Shown: piece by piece, positions 19,581 to 28,302 of the stretch | Layout of the letters: every line of letters starts with the position of its first letter | How positions within the stretch are numbered: position 1 is the stretch's first letter | DNA from: Nitrososphaera sp. | GTDB taxonomy: Archaea; Thermoproteota; Nitrososphaeria; Nitrososphaerales; Nitrososphaeraceae | DNA: 64,000 bases | Assembly (NCBI RefSeq): GCF_013388945.1 | Contig: NZ_JACAEH010000014.1 | Coordinates: 62,001-126,000 of the forward strand | Direction: 5' to 3' | Position numbers and translations under genes: made by a program | The notes under the pieces: model-generated | Seen by the model: the letters and a program-made list of their open reading frames with translations, nothing else | What the model was told of the DNA's origin: nothing | Databases searched by the model: none

Positions 19581-19730
19581 CTATGCGTCTTCAAAATATT
19601 TCTTGATGAGCCGGTCCATGCTTTCCCTCGACTTGCTTCCAGCCATCACTTCCGGGTGCTTGTCGCTCAGGTGCTTTAGCACAAACCTAACGCTGTCGCC
19701 GCATATCTTGCAGCGCGCCTTGCCAAACAC
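19581..19730 (-). CDS. small C2H2-like zinc finger protein (49 aa)
   Basis: VFGKARCKICGDSVRFVLKHLSDKHPEVMAGSKSRESMDRLIKKYFEDA from GTG; start uncertain. Confidence 0.45.
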   Translation of the reverse strand: MFGKARCKICGDSVRFVLKHLSDKHPEVMAGSKSRESMDRLIKKYFEDA

Positions 19731-19762
19731 ATGCTGTATTCGTCGGGGCAGGTAGTAAAGCG

Positions 19763-20698
19763 TTATGCGAGGTGCTGGTAGCCGCGGTTTTCCAAAAGCG
19801 ACTTGCCGGCAAACACCCTGCCTGTCCCTTTTTTCACCGCGCCTACTTCATGCAAGACGATGCCGGCCTTTTTTGCAAGCGCCCTTGCCTTTGGAAGCGA
19901 CTTTTTCGGGATTGTCGCGACTATCTCGTATTCCTCGCCTCCATAGAACACCAGTTTTTGCAGGTCAAGTCCGTTTGCCTGCGCAAACTCGTCGACGCCT
20001 GCCGCCTTGACTTTTTCATAGTCGACGTGGATGTCAACCCTGCTCTGCGCCGCTATCTCGTACAGCGAGGTCGCAAGCCCGTCGCTAGAGTCTATCGACG
20101 ACGAAAAAAGAGGCGCTAGGACTGCAAAGTCCTGCCGCGGCCTCGGCTCTAGCACAGAGTCGACTGCCTGCTTGCGGAACTGGCCCGTCGCCCTTGCGCT
20201 GCCCATCAGGATCGCAAGGCCCGAGGCTGGGTAGCCGAAGAGGCCTGACATCACCACGATGTCGCCGGGCCCGGCGCCTGACCGCGGCGGTATGCGGTCA
20301 GCGAGACCTATCATGCTGCAGTCGATTACAAGGTCGCTTGCCTCGTTGGTGTCGCCCCCAACGATTTTCACGCCAAACTCTTGCGACGCGATCTGAAATC
20401 CCCGCGCAAGCTCCTCGACGTAGCCCCTTGTTATGCTGCGTGGAAGACCCAGCGATACCATTGCCGCCAGAGGTTTTGCGCCTTTTGCCGCAAGGTCGCT
20501 TGCGCACGCAACGACGCTTTTTCTTGCAGCCTGCCGGGGCGACATCTGCTCCGGCACGTCTGTCATCCCCACGAGCATGTCGCACTTGAAGGCAAGTGCC
20601 TTTTTACCAAGCGGGATTTCCGCAACATCATCGAGATCGGCGATTCCAAGCGCCGACGAAAAGATGCCAATGATGTCTTTCTCACTTAATCTCGTCAT
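19763..20698 (-). CDS. thiL: thiamine-monophosphate kinase
   Basis: DMLVGMTDVPEQMSPRQAARKSVVACASDLAAKGAKPLA, GGDTN, SSDGLATSLYEIA. Confidence 0.9.
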   Translation of the reverse strand: MTRLSEKDIIGIFSSALGIADLDDVAEIPLGKKALAFKCDMLVGMTDVPEQMSPRQAARKSVVACASDLAAKGAKPLAAMVSLGLPRSITRGYVEELARGFQIASQEFGVKIVGGDTNEASDLVIDCSMIGLADRIPPRSGAGPGDIVVMSGLFGYPASGLAILMGSARATGQFRKQAVDSVLEPRPRQDFAVLAPLFSSSIDSSDGLATSLYEIAAQSRVDIHVDYEKVKAAGVDEFAQANGLDLQKLVFYGGEEYEIVATIPKKSLPKARALAKKAGIVLHEVGAVKKGTGRVFAGKSLLENRGYQHLA

Positions 20699-21968
20699 AG
20701 GCGCGCTGGACCTTCTCGCTCATCTTCTTGAACAAAGATTCTGCCCTGCCTGCTTTCGACTCTACAGAGACGCGGATGGCGTGCTCGGTGTTTGACGGCC
20801 GGACGAGTGCCCACGAGTCGTCATCTATGATAGCTTTTACGCCGTCGCCCATTATCAGCTCCGCCGACTCGGCCTTTAGCATGTCGGGCAGTTTCTCTAT
20901 GACCTTTGCGTGGAGCGACGAGTCTGCCGGCACCTTTGACCTTATCTGCGAAAACTGCGACGCAAACGCAAGGCAGTCTGCGACCATCTTTTTGTCAAGC
21001 GTCGCTATCGTGCCGGCAGCCAACAGCCCGTCGCGGCACATGTTGAACTTGGGCATGATAAAGCCGGCGCTGCTGCCTTCTCCCCCAGCCTCGGCGCCGG
21101 TCTCGAGCATCTTTTTCACCACGTTTGCCTCGCCAACCTTCGAGTGCTCTATCCTGCCCCCACGATTTTTCACGTACCTGTCGATTGCGACGCTTGAATC
21201 TATGCTTGACACAAAATTTTTGACGCCCATCTCTACTGCGCGGGCTATGCACAGAAGCATCGTTGAATCGGGGCTCAGCTTCTGGCCGTCCTTGACGACT
21301 ACGAGCCTGTCACCGTCCGGGTCAAGCGCAAAGCCAAAATCAAGATTGCTTGACTTTACAAGCGAGCGCAGGTCTGCAAGCTCGTCGGCTGTGGGGTCTG
21401 GGCCCCTGGACGAAATGCCCGGGACTCCATTTATGCTGATGCACTTCATGCCAAGCTTTTTGAACAGCTGCTCGGCGTAGCCGCACGAGGCGCCGCCACC
21501 GCAGTCTATTGCCACCTTTGCGCCGCCGGCGCCGATGAGGGCTGCCACGTCGTCAACGTAGGCGGTGCCTGCATCGTGTTCGGTGCCAAAGCCGCCTGCC
21601 GCAGGCTGTGACGCAAGCATCCTGGCAAGCTCCTCTTCAAACAGCCCGCGCCCCTGCACTATGAACTTTAATCCGTTCCATTCAAGCGGATTGTGCGACG
21701 CGGTGACCATGACGCCGGCGCCATATTTCCGCGCTTCACGGAACGCCGCAGGCGTGGGCGCGACCCCGAGGTTATAGACGTTGACGCCAGCCGACATTAA
21801 AGAAGCCGATACTACCTGCGAGATTATCCTGCCAGAAGGCCGCGTGTCCCTAGCAACGATGCACTTTTCTCCCGCAACGCCGGCAAAGAGGGAGGAAAAG
21901 CGCGAGACTTCGTTGAGCGTCAGGTCCTGCCCGTATATGCCCCTGACGCCGGATATCGATACCTTCAT
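20682..21968 (-). CDS. glmM: phosphoglucosamine mutase/phosphomannomutase
   Basis: SGVRGIYG, VMVTASHNPLEWNGLKF, LDPDGDRLVVV, RPSNTEHAIRVSVES. Confidence 0.9.
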   Translation of the reverse strand: MKVSISGVRGIYGQDLTLNEVSRFSSLFAGVAGEKCIVARDTRPSGRIISQVVSASLMSAGVNVYNLGVAPTPAAFREARKYGAGVMVTASHNPLEWNGLKFIVQGRGLFEEELARMLASQPAAGGFGTEHDAGTAYVDDVAALIGAGGAKVAIDCGGGASCGYAEQLFKKLGMKCISINGVPGISSRGPDPTADELADLRSLVKSSNLDFGFALDPDGDRLVVVKDGQKLSPDSTMLLCIARAVEMGVKNFVSSIDSSVAIDRYVKNRGGRIEHSKVGEANVVKKMLETGAEAGGEGSSAGFIMPKFNMCRDGLLAAGTIATLDKKMVADCLAFASQFSQIRSKVPADSSLHAKVIEKLPDMLKAESAELIMGDGVKAIIDDDSWALVRPSNTEHAIRVSVESKAGRAESLFKKMSEKVQRAYDEIK

Positions 21969-22047
21969 CCATTTTGAAATTTTGCTCGCGGGTATTTAAC
22001 ATAGCGCGAAGGATTATAACGTCCATCTTACGAGTGAAACACGTTTT

Positions 22048-22121
22048 GCCTTAGTAGCTCAGCCTGGCAGAGCGAGGGTTTCGTAAACCCTAGGTCGTGG
22101 GTCCGAATCCCACCTAAGGCT
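22048..22121 (+). tRNA. tRNA-Thr (CGT)
   Basis: GCCTTAG/CTAAGGC acceptor, AGGGT-TTCGTAA-ACCCT anticodon arm, GTGGG-TCCGAAT-CCCAC T arm. Confidence 0.92.
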
Positions 22122-22170
22122 TGTTTCTCTCATGGTGAATCCTTATATCTTTTGGAGCCGTATAGTTTAC

Positions 22171-22264
22171 GGATAGCAGTCAAAGGAAGAAACATCGATA
22201 CGTTAACACCGCATCGGTGGACGTAAATCTTTGGATGGACGTCTGATTCCCGCGACTGCTATCC
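22171..22264 (+). ncRNA. candidate structured ncRNA
   Basis: Perfect 11-bp terminal helix GGATAGCAGTC/GACTGCTATCC, internal hairpin TACGT..CACCG-CAT-CGGTG..ACGTA, TATA-like TTATATCTTTT about 25 nt upstream, no convincing ORF. Confidence 0.5.
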
Positions 22265-22323
22265 ACCGAAACCGCTTCTGCCAGTACAGGTACCCTTAAC
22301 TTTATCGGCTGCGTAATACCAGC

Positions 22324-22470
22324 ATGGCTGACTCTCTGATGAGCTATGCCATAGTGGTTGGCATAGGGGTCTTCCTGGCGGGGGTCCTGTTTGGCACCAG
22401 GTACAACCGCGTAAGGCACGCCCACAAACAAGCGCACGGCGGGGGCATGTCGCACTCCGAAGCTGCCTGA
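22324..22470 (+). CDS. small membrane protein (48 aa)
   Basis: MADSLMSYAIVVGIGVFLAGVLFGTRYNRVRHAHKQAHGGGMSHSEAA, one TM. Confidence 0.5.
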   Translation: MADSLMSYAIVVGIGVFLAGVLFGTRYNRVRHAHKQAHGGGMSHSEAA

Positions 22471-22484
22471 GCCCGTTAACGGGC
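22471..22484. terminator. perfect 14-bp palindrome between convergent small genes; possible bidirectional terminator
   Basis: GCCCGTTAACGGGC immediately after the stop at 22470 and containing the minus-strand stop at 22476. Confidence 0.35.
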
Positions 22485-22676
22485 GGAAGGTAGCCCAGAG
22501 CCAGCCTGAGAGCTGTACGGTGCGACGACAGGCATCAGCGCCACACTTTTTTCTTGACAAAGCGGGCACGATGAAAAGCCGCATTTTGTTGCATCTAAAA
22601 TTGAAGCAGACCAGAAGCAGGATTCGCACAGCGCAAAGCTGACGGCCTGCCTTTTCTCCAGCACTAACTGGCCCAT
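22476..22676 (-). CDS. small zinc-binding hypothetical protein
   Basis: CESCFWSASILDATKCGFSSCPLC. Confidence 0.5.
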   Translation of the reverse strand: MGQLVLEKRQAVSFALCESCFWSASILDATKCGFSSCPLCQEKSVALMPVVAPYSSQAGSGLPSAR

Positions 22677-22840
22677 GGCAGCTTCACGTCTTGCGAAAAT
22701 GGCGCGTCGCGCACGTCGTGCATTATTTCATTCCAGCAGGGCGCGCAGAAATCCTCGTCTTCAACCAGGCGCTGCTCAAAAGTGAGCGACGAGTCGTCGA
22801 CGCTTTCCCCGCACAATACACATGTTCTTTCTTGTTCCAT
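22664..22840 (-). CDS. small zinc-ribbon protein
   Basis: MEQERTCVLCGESVDDSSLTFEQRLVEDEDFCAPCWNEIMHDVRD. Confidence 0.6.
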   Translation of the reverse strand: MEQERTCVLCGESVDDSSLTFEQRLVEDEDFCAPCWNEIMHDVRDAPFSQDVKLPWAS

Positions 22841-23104
22841 CCTGCACAACCCTACAAGATCCCCGGGCGCCGCGATGCCCAGTCCAGCCCCCAAATGAGG
22901 TGGGGTTCGGGGGCCGAAGCTTGGACACCGCAAGGCACACCTATCGGAGACTTGCAGGATACGAAATAACGCGCCAGAATAAATTCAGGAGGTTTACCTT
23001 GTAAACAACCGGATCGCCTGTGTACGCAGGAGATTCTAGAAGATTTTTCTAATATGTAGGATTGTACCAATAAGCACTTATAATTAGCGGGCTATCTTGC
23101 GCTG

Positions 23105-23641
23105 TTGTACCGCGCGGGTGAGGTGGCCCGTAAGACGGACGTAGTAGCTTTTAGGATACCTGCTGAAAAAATAGACCGGCTCAGAAAAGAGGCAAAGATC
23201 AAAAAGGTCAGCGTGAACGTGATGGCAAACCACATCCTGGACCTGTTCTTCGACTTCCAGCTTGCCGCCAACAACGCGGGATTCATCTCGCTCCCAAGGA
23301 AGACGATTCGCGGGATGCTGGGCGCGCTGCGCGAAGAGGAGATAGCCATCCTGGCAAGGGGTCCGCTCAAGTCTGACTTTGAGGACCTTGTCTACATGAT
23401 GGCCGGCAAGTTCACGCTCCAGTCGTTTCTGAACACCTTCCTTGCATGGGCCAGGGACTCGAATTTCCCGTACCGCGACGACTTTGAGGACGGCCAGAGG
23501 AGCATAACTATCCACCACAACATGGGCAGGAAGTGGTCGATGCTCCTGAAGGAGTTCCTTTCGCCGACGCTTGAGGGGCTTGCCTCCAGGGTCACGTTCA
23601 GCGTGCGCGAAGACGTCCTGGTCATAGACGTCCAGGAATGA
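23105..23641 (+). CDS. conserved hypothetical protein, N-terminus ribbon-helix-helix-like
   Basis: DVVAFRIPAEKIDRLRKEAKIKKVSVNVMANHILDLF. Confidence 0.6.
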   Translation: MYRAGEVARKTDVVAFRIPAEKIDRLRKEAKIKKVSVNVMANHILDLFFDFQLAANNAGFISLPRKTIRGMLGALREEEIAILARGPLKSDFEDLVYMMAGKFTLQSFLNTFLAWARDSNFPYRDDFEDGQRSITIHHNMGRKWSMLLKEFLSPTLEGLASRVTFSVREDVLVIDVQE

Positions 23642-23731
23642 GCAAAACGCGCAGCGTATTTTCTAAAATGCGACTCCTGCCTGAAAAATTGTTCCAATTT
23701 ATTTAATTATTTCCTGCATGCAAAGTATCCG

Positions 23732-24295
23732 GTGCCCAAGGAAGACGTTTCGCGCGTACCTGAAAGCGTCTACCTGAACGAGTATTTCGATTTCGATCCA
23801 AAAGCAAACAAGACGCAGGACAAGGTGTTTGGCTGCAAGGCGATTCTCACCAACGAGGAGTTCTGGGACGCGCTGCAGGACGGGCTATATGATACATTAA
23901 ACGAGGGCTGGTCTGTGATACTTTTCCAGATGGGATTAAAGTACGGCACGTCGGTTGGAGGAAAGGCCAGAGAATCGATACAGGATGTCCAGCAGGCAGT
24001 CAAGTTCTTAGAATCGTACGGGCTGATGGCCGGCTGGGGCAGGTTCAAGGCCGCCCCTTTCACGCTTGCAGCAGGCAAGCTTGCCGGCGACCTCAGGGTT
24101 ACAGTCGAGGACAACTTTTTTGCAAAGACGGGCAAGAAAAAGAAGTGGGAGACTCCCCGGTGCTTCTTTATCGCCGGCCTGCTTGCAGGCATTGCGGAGG
24201 GACTGCTTGGCGAGGGCCATGCCTGCATAGAGACAAGGTGCATGGCAAGCGGCGCCCACGCCTGCGAGTTTCTGGTGACCCGAAGGAACAGGTAA
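23732..24295 (+). CDS. V4R (4-vinyl reductase-like) domain protein
   Basis: C-terminal CFFIAGLLAGIAEGLLGEGHACIETRCMASGAHACEFLV. Confidence 0.7.
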   Translation: MPKEDVSRVPESVYLNEYFDFDPKANKTQDKVFGCKAILTNEEFWDALQDGLYDTLNEGWSVILFQMGLKYGTSVGGKARESIQDVQQAVKFLESYGLMAGWGRFKAAPFTLAAGKLAGDLRVTVEDNFFAKTGKKKKWETPRCFFIAGLLAGIAEGLLGEGHACIETRCMASGAHACEFLVTRRNR

Positions 24296-24510
24296 TGCAA
24301 CCAATTGCAGTGCATTATCGTGCAGACCTGCACCTTAAGACCCAAGCGCGCATTTGGAGCGCCATGGGATTCAGATGCCTGGAATGCGCAAGCGACCTCC
24401 GGAACAAGGTCATGGTAACAAGGCTTGGAGACATCGACGTGTGGTTCTGCGACGGCTGCAACATCTACTACGACAAGAAGGAGATAAAGGGCCTCATCTT
24501 TTGCAGGTAA
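24295..24510 (+). CDS. small zinc-ribbon protein
   Basis: FRCLECASDLRNKV...VWFCDGCNIYYDKKEIK. Confidence 0.55.
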   Translation: MQPIAVHYRADLHLKTQARIWSAMGFRCLECASDLRNKVMVTRLGDIDVWFCDGCNIYYDKKEIKGLIFCR

Positions 24511-24541
24511 GTCTAATATAGGATGCGCAGGACGTATCTGC

Positions 24542-24766
24542 GTGCAGGCTGCAAAAAGCCACGACCTCCGGGTGCTCGGGATAATGATAGGCGCCGCGCT
24601 GTTCTTTGCAGTCACGCTTCTAATCTCGTTCTTTGGAGTCATCATCATGATAAAGGAGCTTGGCATACCCGCAAGCGAGGGCCCCAACTACTTTATGCTA
24701 GGGCTCGTACCGCCTTCGATAGGGACGTTCTTTCTCTTTACAAAGGTGCTCGGCCGGTTCCTCTAG
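24542..24766 (+). CDS. small membrane protein
   Basis: Two hydrophobic segments. Confidence 0.5.
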   Translation: MQAAKSHDLRVLGIMIGAALFFAVTLLISFFGVIIMIKELGIPASEGPNYFMLGLVPPSIGTFFLFTKVLGRFL

Positions 24767-25011
24767 GGCATGAGGTCAAGGGCCATGCGGAGCTCTGCTA
24801 TCTCTTTTTCAACCACGCGCCTGTCAGACTCGTCCTGCGCGTATTTCAGCAGACGCTCGCACGCGTCAATCTCTGCCATGATGACGTCCCTCTTGCCAAG
24901 GCAAAGGGAATGGTACTGGTCTGTAAACGCGTAGGCTATCTTCTTTGAATCCTTGCACCCGCAGGTTTTTGCAACTATGATTGAGCGGACCTCGGTCTCA
25001 GCGATGTTCAT
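24763..25011 (-). CDS. hypothetical protein
   Basis: MNIAETEVRSIIVAKTCGCKDSKKIAYAFTDQYHSLCLGKRDVIMAEIDACERLLKYAQDESD. Confidence 0.55.
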   Translation of the reverse strand: MNIAETEVRSIIVAKTCGCKDSKKIAYAFTDQYHSLCLGKRDVIMAEIDACERLLKYAQDESDRRVVEKEIAELRMALDLMP

Positions 25012-25113
25012 GAAAGTGAAATGGCGCCCATAAAATAAAAAGGGCACTGAACATGGTGCAGCGATGCTTAACATCGCGCAAGTCTTTTAAAATATGGCTT
25101 TCCGGTACTTGTC

Positions 25114-25230
25114 ATGAAAGAGTCGTTCCACTGCAGGCCGTGCGACAAAGAGTTCATCGAAGAGGACTTGGCAGTGAAGCACAGGCAGACGACCGGCCAC
25201 GAAGTGATACAGCGCAGGCTGGAGAGCTAA
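25114..25230 (+). CDS. small C2H2-type zinc finger protein (38 aa)
   Basis: MKESFHCRPCDKEFIEEDLAVKHRQTTGHEVIQRRLES: C-x2-C-x12-H-x5-H. Confidence 0.55.
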   Translation: MKESFHCRPCDKEFIEEDLAVKHRQTTGHEVIQRRLES

Positions 25231-25235
25231 AAAAT

Positions 25236-25481
25236 TCAGGGAGGAAGGTCTGCAAGTTTTACCTGCGCCTTCCCTTCGCTGCTTGCTGATCTTATCGCGT
25301 CGATGCACGCTGCCTTGATGTCGTCGTAGGCCGTGACTCTCATTATCTCCTCAAGCGACGGCAGCGCCTCTACGCCCCGCGCCGACAGTCTTTTGATGGC
25401 CTCCTTCTTTTCCTGAGGGTTGCTTGACCACTTCGCTGCCTCTTTCAGTTCCCAGAGCGATTTGTCGGACAACCGGTCCAC
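25236..25481 (-). CDS. hypothetical protein (HEAT-like helical)
   Basis: 81-aa helical ORF. Confidence 0.55.
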   Translation of the reverse strand: MDRLSDKSLWELKEAAKWSSNPQEKKEAIKRLSARGVEALPSLEEIMRVTAYDDIKAACIDAIRSASSEGKAQVKLADLPP

Positions 25482-25559
25482 CTGCCTATTTATCGCGCAA
25501 CTCGTATTTACGCAAGCTGGTCAGGAAAGGTTATAGCCACGTCTCATAGCCCCACGGCT

Positions 25560-26846
25560 ATGCAGGAGTACGTCGCCCTTGCGGTGTTTGCGGCGGTGTA
25601 CGTCCTGATAATAGGCCGCAGGCGCTTTGGGGTGCCGATATGGGTCGCGATGCTCATTGGGGCAGCGCTTATGGTCGGCCTGCAGGTCACGTCAATCCAG
25701 GGCGCCTACGACGCAGTCAACCTGGAGGTGATTGCGTTTCTCTTTGGCATGTTCAGCATTGTCTCGGCGCTGGAGAGGGCCGGCGTGCTAAAGATGATAG
25801 CCATGAAGATGCTGTCGTGGGCAAGGACGCCTTCGCAGCTCCTGATGGCCTTTGTGGTCGGGATGGGTGTGCTCTCGGCTTTTCTTGTAAACGACACCAT
25901 CGCGCTTCTCGGGATACCGCTTGCAATCCACGTCGCAAAACACGCAGGAATCAAGCCTGCGGTTCTTTTGCTTGCGCTTGCGTTTGGCATAACGGTTGGG
26001 AGCGTCATGACGCCTATTGGAAACCCCCAGAACTTGCTAATAGCCATAGACAGCGGCTTTGACCTGCCGTTTCGGACGTTTCTCTTTTACCTGGCAGCCC
26101 CGACTGTTGCAAACCTCTTTGTCACCTATTTTATCTTGAAGCTGTATTTCAGAAAGGAGCTTCCGCAAAAGCTGCAGTACGCGCCTGTTGCAGCTGAAGT
26201 TGTAAGTGGCGAGAGCATCCCGGACCCGAGGCAAGCAAAAATCGCGATATACATAACGATAGCCACGCTTGCTGGCTTTTTGCTGTCAGAGCTCCTGCAT
26301 GTTTACCAGATAGCGCAATTCAGCATCAGCATAGTCGCGATGCTTGGAGCGGCCGCGCTCTACGCCCTTTCGTCAGAGCGGACGCAGCTTTTGAAACACG
26401 TGGATTATTCTGTTCTGGTGTTCTTTGCGGGCATGTTCATAGTCACGTCGTCGATGTGGCAGTCAGGCGCAATAGGGATAATCACCGGCTGGCTCCCTGA
26501 CCCAAGCCCAGCAGACGAGGCGCAGAGCCTGAGCGTCATAACCGCGGCAAGCCTCGCGCTCAGCCAGGTCCTCAGCAACGTGCCGTTTGTCTCGCTGTAC
26601 GACTTTGTGATGATTGACAGCGGCTTTGGGCAGGAGCACGTCGCGCAGTGGCTGATGCTCGCTGCAGCAAGCACTGTCGCAGGCAACCTGACTATACTTG
26701 GCGCGGCGAGCAACGTGATCGTCATCGAAGCAGCCGAAACGCGGGGCATGCGCGCGTTTTCGTTTGTCGAGTTTTCAAAGATAGGCAGCATAATCACCGT
26801 TGCAAATATCGCAATCTACTACGCGTTCATCTATTTCGTGCTCTAG
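25560..26846 (+). CDS. ArsB/NhaD/SLC13-type anion transporter
   Basis: 428 aa multi-TM; FLVNDTIALLGIPLAIHVAK, GSVMTPIGNPQNLL, LTILGAASNVIVIEAAETRG. Confidence 0.85.
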   Translation: MQEYVALAVFAAVYVLIIGRRRFGVPIWVAMLIGAALMVGLQVTSIQGAYDAVNLEVIAFLFGMFSIVSALERAGVLKMIAMKMLSWARTPSQLLMAFVVGMGVLSAFLVNDTIALLGIPLAIHVAKHAGIKPAVLLLALAFGITVGSVMTPIGNPQNLLIAIDSGFDLPFRTFLFYLAAPTVANLFVTYFILKLYFRKELPQKLQYAPVAAEVVSGESIPDPRQAKIAIYITIATLAGFLLSELLHVYQIAQFSISIVAMLGAAALYALSSERTQLLKHVDYSVLVFFAGMFIVTSSMWQSGAIGIITGWLPDPSPADEAQSLSVITAASLALSQVLSNVPFVSLYDFVMIDSGFGQEHVAQWLMLAAASTVAGNLTILGAASNVIVIEAAETRGMRAFSFVEFSKIGSIITVANIAIYYAFIYFVL

Positions 26847-26905
26847 GGCGTACGTGCGAAAATAGACTTGCCGGGGCTTTAATAGCGCAGTCACTAAAAC
26901 CCGCC

Positions 26906-27223
26906 GTGGTTCGCATAACCGTCTCGCCTGATGCTGCAAGGTACCTCATAAGGAAGATGAAGAGGCCAAACGTCATAGTCTACCGCGACATTTTCCGCGC
27001 AAAGCGCGGGTCCGTGTTCATCCTCAGGGTCAGGGCGGCAGACGGCAGGGAGCCGGGCGGGCAGTTTGAGGCAAGCGACCACGCAGGCGTGACTGTCTGG
27101 GTGGAAAGCGAGTTTCTGCGCCGGCTTGCGCCGGGCGAGGGCATTTCAATCGGCCTTGACAGGGGCCTGATAAAGAGCCTGAAGGTCGAGATGGCGTCTG
27201 AGCGAATAAGCGCGCTTGCCTAG
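26906..27223 (+). CDS. conserved hypothetical protein
   Basis: GTG-start ORF VVRITVSPDAARYLIRKMKRPNVIVYRDIFRAKRGS... Confidence 0.55.
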   Translation: MVRITVSPDAARYLIRKMKRPNVIVYRDIFRAKRGSVFILRVRAADGREPGGQFEASDHAGVTVWVESEFLRRLAPGEGISIGLDRGLIKSLKVEMASERISALA

Positions 27224-27279
27224 ATGTATTTCTGCGAACGTACAACCCGTTATGAAATATGCTGGCATGACGCGTGTAG

Positions 27280-28302
27280 ATGAAGCTCAAGACTATCATG
27301 GTGCTGGCGCTGATGGTGGTAATTTTCATGTCCTTTAGCATGCTCCAGGCCCGGGGCGAAGAGTTCCAGGGCCCGACGCTGACTGCGACTGACACCATAG
27401 CAGGTAGGTACACCGACCCTTCCTCGTTCCTTACAGTCGAGTTCCCGGACGGGTGGACTGGCATAGACTACCTCGGCTCGCCCCTCGTCTCGCCTGACGG
27501 CGTGCTTGAAGACGGGGGCATGGCAGGATGGCCCGAAGTGTCCATGATGGCAGTCGTGATGAAAAGGTCGGGGCTTGAAGGCATGATATCAGACGCTGCC
27601 GACGACGAGTCGGACTATGGTTGCAAGACGCTGTCCACCAGATACGTCACGATGCAGGGCGTCAACGCGATTGAAAACGTGAAAGAGTGCGCTTCTGACG
27701 GTAATTACGCCAAATCAAAGGTGTACATAATGCCGACGCAGTCGCAGATTGCAGTCCTTGCGTATTCCGTGACGTCTGCCGAGAAATACGAAGACTACCT
27801 TCCTGCCTTTGAGCAGTCGGTGCAGACTGCAAGGCTGGATGGAAAGCCGGTGCAGGTAGGCTCTTTTGTGTCAAGGTCGCTTGGGCTTGAGCGCACCACC
27901 TACCCGATAACGGTTGCAGGAAATCCTGTGGAAATCGCGCTTGAAAGCTCCTCTGACATAAGCGACTTTTCTTTTGACGAGGAGTCCAAGACAATCTCCT
28001 TTACTGTGGCAGGGAGCGAGGACAAAAAGGGCGTGACCATAGTTCCTGCAAGCTGGGCGCTTGAAGGCCCCTACACGGTCATGGTAGACGGCAGGCCGGC
28101 ACAAGACGTCGTCGTCATAAGCGACACCACGTCGCAGGACGAGCAGACCATCGTGAGGCTCGACTACAGCCACAGCGTGCACGAGATATCGATAACGGGG
28201 GCGGCAGTCGCGCCCGAGTTCCCGCCGTTTGTTGCAGGCCTCGCCGCGGCAGGCGCAATAGGTGCAGGCCTTGCCGCGCGAAAGGTGCTTAGGATAACCT
28301 AG
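27280..28302 (+). CDS. secreted/anchored protein with PEF-like C-terminal sorting signal
   Basis: N-terminal signal; C-terminus APEFPPFVAGLAAAGAIGAGLAARKVLRIT. Confidence 0.65.
   Translation: MKLKTIMVLALMVVIFMSFSMLQARGEEFQGPTLTATDTIAGRYTDPSSFLTVEFPDGWTGIDYLGSPLVSPDGVLEDGGMAGWPEVSMMAVVMKRSGLEGMISDAADDESDYGCKTLSTRYVTMQGVNAIENVKECASDGNYAKSKVYIMPTQSQIAVLAYSVTSAEKYEDYLPAFEQSVQTARLDGKPVQVGSFVSRSLGLERTTYPITVAGNPVEIALESSSDISDFSFDEESKTISFTVAGSEDKKGVTIVPASWALEGPYTVMVDGRPAQDVVVISDTTSQDEQTIVRLDYSHSVHEISITGAAVAPEFPPFVAGLAAAGAIGAGLAARKVLRIT

Noticed and set aside
22171-22264. 5S rRNA, SRP RNA or tRNA interpretation of the structured RNA
   Set aside because: Conserved 5S/SRP/tRNA motifs are absent and the length does not fit
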